Shown: positions 4,854 to 7,261 of the stretch, in pieces
Position numbering within the stretch: position 1 is the first letter of the stretch
How the letters are laid out: each line of letters starts with the position of its first letter
Translations under genes and position numbers: made by a program
Notes under the pieces: model-generated
The model's database searches: none
Seen by the model: only the letters and a program-made list of their open reading frames with translations
What the model was told of the DNA's origin: nothing
Origin: an uncultured Sphingomonadaceae bacterium
GTDB taxonomy: Bacteria > Pseudomonadota > Alphaproteobacteria > Sphingomonadales > Sphingomonadaceae
Direction: 5' to 3'
DNA: 7,261 bases
Assembly: GCA_937920575.1 (NCBI GenBank)
Contig: CAKZSF010000226.1
Coordinates: forward strand, 1-7,261

Positions 4854-5795
4854 ATGACCGGGGAAACTTCTTTAACGCGCACGCGACGCGCGTCACGCGC
4901 ATGCGCGAGCCTTCTGGCGGCTGGACTGGCAATCCTGCTGGGCACACCGGCGGTTGCGCAGGATGATGGTTGGGTGCTCGATCCCACAGCGCGGGTCGAA
5001 ATCGGCGCGGTTAGTGCCCAGAGCGCGACACGCGACGAGCAAATCATTGTCGATGGCGATGCTTTCACGTTCCGCGGCCAGATTGGGCTCAATCTGGAAA
5101 ATGACCGTACCCGTTTGAGGCTGGAAGCTGACCGGATCGAAGTGGTTCGGCCGGGGGAAGGGCGCCGCGAAAGCAACCGCGACCGACTGACCGCTCAATT
5201 GGATCAAGACATTGGCAAGGATTGGGAAATCCAGCTGCGCGGTAGGGTCTATGACGATCTTGTCACCGCGGAATCATCCGATACCGACGAAACGCAAGCT
5301 TCGGTTCGCGTGACGTATCAGCCAAAACGCGCGCACCGGTTCCGGCTGCGCGGCACTTGGCGTGATCGCGAATATGACAATGGCTCTGCCGACGCCACAA
5401 AGGGCGATGGGCCGCGTCTTGATGCGGAATACCGCCACCGGATGGGTCGCTATCACTATTTCTCGCTCGGCGCGCGGACGGAATCGATCAAGTCAGACGA
5501 TGCGGACCGTGGGTATTCGCGCCAGTCGGCAAGAGTGTCTTACACCAGGCCTTTGAACCGCAATCTGCGCGTTCGGCCTGCGCTCGAATTCATCAACACC
5601 GAATTTGACGGACGGCTAACGCCCGATGGAGCGCGCCGCAAAGATCAGTTGATCGTGCCCGAGGTGGAGCTGCTGTGGTGGCCCGACAAGTGGCGCGTAG
5701 AGGCGGAAGCCAAGTATATATTCTCAGACAGCAACCAACCCACACGCCAGCGTGAGGGCTATCGGCTGACCCTATCGGTAGGGTATGTTTTCTAG
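4854..5795 (+). CDS. Exported beta-barrel-like outer-membrane protein of unknown function
   Basis: A 313-aa protein with a Sec signal peptide: basic N-region (TRTRRASR), hydrophobic core (SLLAAGLAILLG, about 19-30) and cleavage motif AVA-Q after residue 35. The mature ~278 residues have no hydrophobic helix but many amphipathic, beta-like stretches of alternating residues, e.g. RTRLRLEADRIEV, WEIQLRGRVYDDL, RFRLRGTWRDREY, QSARVSYTRPL, WRVEAEAKYIFSD. The protein ends YRLTLSVGYVF with a terminal Phe, the usual outer-membrane assembly (BamA) signal. By eye there are about a dozen strands. I do not recognise the family; 'outer membrane beta-barrel' is a structural inference. There is no Shine-Dalgarno. 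Its stop overlaps the start of the 7-TM gene by 11 bases, so it is very likely the first gene of that operon and may be the outer-membrane partner of the system. Confidence 0.8.
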   Translation: MTGETSLTRTRRASRACASLLAAGLAILLGTPAVAQDDGWVLDPTARVEIGAVSAQSATRDEQIIVDGDAFTFRGQIGLNLENDRTRLRLEADRIEVVRPGEGRRESNRDRLTAQLDQDIGKDWEIQLRGRVYDDLVTAESSDTDETQASVRVTYQPKRAHRFRLRGTWRDREYDNGSADATKGDGPRLDAEYRHRMGRYHYFSLGARTESIKSDDADRGYSRQSARVSYTRPLNRNLRVRPALEFINTEFDGRLTPDGARRKDQLIVPEVELLWWPDKWRVEAEAKYIFSDSNQPTRQREGYRLTLSVGYVF

Positions 5796-6888
5796 AATTC
5801 GCAACCGCTTCCGGCGGATGTGGGGTCGCGCCACACCGCAAGTACGGCGCCCGGTCTATATCGGGCTCGCGATGGGCTTTGCCTTGGCGACTTTGGTTGT
5901 CTTGGGTCTGTCCAACACCGAAAGCTTTTTCGCAATGCCTTCGGAGCTCGAAGGCATTGCAACCTCGCAAGCGATTTGGGGTCTGAAGCCTTCCAACCTG
6001 ATGATGGTGCTGCCACTGGGTGCATTCCTGGTCGTGCTCGCGCGCAGCTTCATCGGTTTGAAGGCCTTTGGCCTGTTCACGCCGATGCTGATCGCGCTTG
6101 CGTTCCTCCAGATTGGTCCTGTGATGGGGCCAGTCGTGCTCATCTCGTCGATCCTCGTCGGGATGATCCTCGCGCCTAGCCTGCTGAAGCTGAGGATGAC
6201 CCGTGTGGGTTTCCTTGGCGTGTTGATATCTTTGATCGTGCTGACGCTGGTGGCGCTGCAAATGATCCTCGATAGAGAGCTCCAAGTCGACGCATTCCCG
6301 GTCGTCGTCTGCGCTCTGGTCGTGGAAAGATGGTGGCGACAATGGGAAAAAGATGGTCCCCTTGAAGCTGCCCACATCGCCTTTAGCACGGTGATGATCG
6401 CGATTGTCATCCAGTTCGTGATGGTGTCGCATTTTGCATTGATGCTGATCGATGCATCCCCCCTGCTGATGCCGGCCGGTACCGCGGTCGCCATCGCAAT
6501 TCTTGGTCGATACCGCGGGCTTCGCCTGTCGGAATTGCACCGCTTCGCACCCATTTGGCTAGAAAGGAGACGCCATGCCCGAAGGCAAGAATTGGCTGAG
6601 GAAACTCATACCAACGAGCCTGCGCCCGAAACCGAAGAACAAACAGCGAAGGAGCGCGGACCGCCTGGCGGAAAAGTTTGGGCTATCGGAAGTGTCGACG
6701 ATATCGAATTCCCCCGAACACAACAGAAGAGCAACGGACAAACCCCAGACGAGTCGCAAATCGCGGCTCGTATCGGCGTATCTGAAGACCTCCTCGTCCG
6801 ACAAGAAAGCTGGATCGTTCGCAAGGCCGAAGACGTGGAACCCGTACGAGAGGGGCGCCGTCCCGATCGAGGAGATCCTCGGGATTAA
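5785..6888 (+). CDS. 7-TM membrane protein of the inactive-transglutaminase-7TM family, lacking the transglutaminase domain
   Basis: An inner-membrane protein of up to 367 aa. Residues about 70-254 match my recollection of the 7TM_transglut domain (PF14402): FIGLKAFGLFTPMLIALAF (89-107), FPVVVCALVVERWWRQWEKDGPLEA (171-195), and GRYRGLRLSELHRF (241-254) closing the domain. Hydrophobic segments lie at about 24-43, 70-88, 95-110, 113-132, 141-161, 170-180, 199-222 and 228-240. Full-length relatives carry a periplasmic inactive transglutaminase domain (PF14400) between the first helix and the 7TM part; here only ~26 residues fill that place. ATG 5785 overlaps the previous gene by 11 bases with no good Shine-Dalgarno; ATG 5818 is an alternative. 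From residue 264 the frame overlaps the next gene's N-terminus for 314 bases, and this hydrophilic tail (to 367) has low GC at third positions, so the functional protein may end near residue 262. Confidence 0.82.
   Translation: MFSRIRNRFRRMWGRATPQVRRPVYIGLAMGFALATLVVLGLSNTESFFAMPSELEGIATSQAIWGLKPSNLMMVLPLGAFLVVLARSFIGLKAFGLFTPMLIALAFLQIGPVMGPVVLISSILVGMILAPSLLKLRMTRVGFLGVLISLIVLTLVALQMILDRELQVDAFPVVVCALVVERWWRQWEKDGPLEAAHIAFSTVMIAIVIQFVMVSHFALMLIDASPLLMPAGTAVAIAILGRYRGLRLSELHRFAPIWLERRRHARRQELAEETHTNEPAPETEEQTAKERGPPGGKVWAIGSVDDIEFPRTQQKSNGQTPDESQIAARIGVSEDLLVRQESWIVRKAEDVEPVREGRRPDRGDPRD
6564..6577 (+). promoter_or_regulatory. Strong Shine-Dalgarno and start codon of the ATP-grasp gene, inside the 7-TM frame
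   Basis: AAGGAG (6564-6569) precedes ATG (6575-6577) by five bases. It is among the clearest ribosome binding sites in the window, and it fixes the start of the ligase-like gene well upstream of the next in-frame ATG at 6890. Confidence 0.75.
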
Positions 6889-7261
6889 CATGCGCAATTC
6901 GTTGATCGCGAAATACAATCCGCGATTGGCGATTGAGCGCGCGCGCGACAAGGTCGCCGCCAAGGTGGCGCTAGAGGCGGGCGGCATTTCCTGCACCGGC
7001 ACCGTGGCGGTGATCGAAACGCATCAGGATTTGATGGCGTTCGACCCCTTGCGCGATATGCCGGATGATTGGGCGATCAAGCCTGCGCGCGGTTCGCAAG
7101 GCGACGGCATTTTGCTGGCCGTACGGCGTGAGGGGGACGATTGGTACAAGGGCTCTGGCGCAAAGCTGACGCGCGACGATGTGATGCACCACATCCAACG
7201 GATTATCGACGGGCAATATTCCGGCGATTCAGCGGCCGAGGACGCTGCGCTGATTGAACCG
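6575..7261 (+). CDS. RimK-related ATP-grasp alpha-L-glutamate-ligase-like protein (3' partial)
   Basis: The frame is open from ATG 6575 to the window end (229 codons, no stop). The recognisable domain begins at about residue 100: EEILGINMRN (99-108), KYNPRLAIERARDKVAAKVALEAGGI (113-138; the family's NPR...DK...K...A-GI block), then WAIKPARGSQGDGILL (166-181) with the ATP-grasp lysine K169 and glycine-rich loop, and ALIEP at the edge. This fits the alpha-L-glutamate ligase-related family (TIGR02291), predicted to join an amino acid, probably glutamate, to a carboxylate using ATP in the cytoplasm; the substrate is unknown. Because ILGIN precedes Met106 (6890), the start must be upstream, and the strong Shine-Dalgarno selects 6575. 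The first ~98 residues are a basic, low-complexity extension (KPKNKQRRSADR) overlapping the 7-TM frame. Third-position GC over the overlap is about 73% by hand count, gene-like. The catalytic C-terminal part lies outside the window. Confidence 0.85.
   Translation, partial: MPEGKNWLRKLIPTSLRPKPKNKQRRSADRLAEKFGLSEVSTISNSPEHNRRATDKPQTSRKSRLVSAYLKTSSSDKKAGSFARPKTWNPYERGAVPIEEILGINMRNSLIAKYNPRLAIERARDKVAAKVALEAGGISCTGTVAVIETHQDLMAFDPLRDMPDDWAIKPARGSQGDGILLAVRREGDDWYKGSGAKLTRDDVMHHIQRIIDGQYSGDSAAEDAALIEP

Noticed and set aside
5155..5162. GGGAAGGG, a match to the E. coli KOPS consensus (GGGNAGGG) read by FtsK
   Set aside because: I noticed only this one copy, inside a coding region. It carries no weight without a genome-wide strand-bias count.
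5593..6540. Long minus-strand open frames (315 and 232 codons) opposite the barrel and 7-TM genes
   Set aside because: The translations are His/Gln/Arg- or Ile/Ser/Thr-rich with no recognisable domain or ribosome binding site. The plus-strand frame has clear family motifs over the same bases.
6890..7261. Start of the ligase gene at the ATG at 6890
   Set aside because: The conserved ILGIN segment is encoded just upstream in the same frame and no Shine-Dalgarno precedes 6890, whereas 6575 has a strong one.

Overview
The window looks like chromosomal DNA of an alphaproteobacterium, most likely of the Sphingomonadales (Erythrobacteraceae/Sphingomonadaceae type). This is inferred from the GC-rich, tightly packed coding, the alphaproteobacterial style of the GlnD, PLP-binding protein, TenI-like and FtsK proteins, TANAWC-like -10 elements, several genes without Shine-Dalgarno sequences, and few GANTC (CcrM) sites: I counted eight by eye. 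There is no IS element, phage gene, CRISPR array, tRNA or rRNA.

Layout. (1) 1-277, plus: the 3' end of glnD (C-terminal ACT domain). (2) 285-1444, minus: a two-gene unit, a PLP homeostasis protein (YggS/PLPBP family) followed by an unrecognised 158-aa protein, joined by a 4-base GTGA overlap. (3) 1467-2000, plus: a short TenI/ThiE-like protein, divergent from yggS. The two starts are about 22 bases apart and share a palindromic -10-like element. (4) 2001-2330: a gene-free, dyad-rich GC stretch ending in the ftsK promoter, which carries two GANTC sites and a 14-bp palindrome over the ribosome binding site. (5) 2331-4667, plus: a complete ftsK DNA translocase. (6) 4668-4853: intergenic, with a perfect 16-bp palindrome and a candidate leaderless promoter. 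(7) 4854-7261, plus: three overlapping genes, namely an exported beta-barrel-like outer-membrane protein, a 7-TM protein of the 'inactive transglutaminase fused to 7TM' family that has lost the transglutaminase part, and the start of a RimK-related ATP-grasp alpha-L-glutamate-ligase-like gene that runs off the window.

The left part is housekeeping: nitrogen sensing, vitamin B6 and possibly thiamine-related functions, and chromosome segregation at division. The right-hand trio is the most interesting part. Its subunits would sit in the outer membrane, the inner membrane and the cytoplasm. The family context (a RimK-like ligase beside 7TM-transglutaminase proteins) suggests an envelope-linked amino-acid or peptide ligation system of unknown product. 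The last two genes share about 314 nt in two frames, so either a stop codon was lost, the region is truly dual-coding, or the sequence contains a frameshift.
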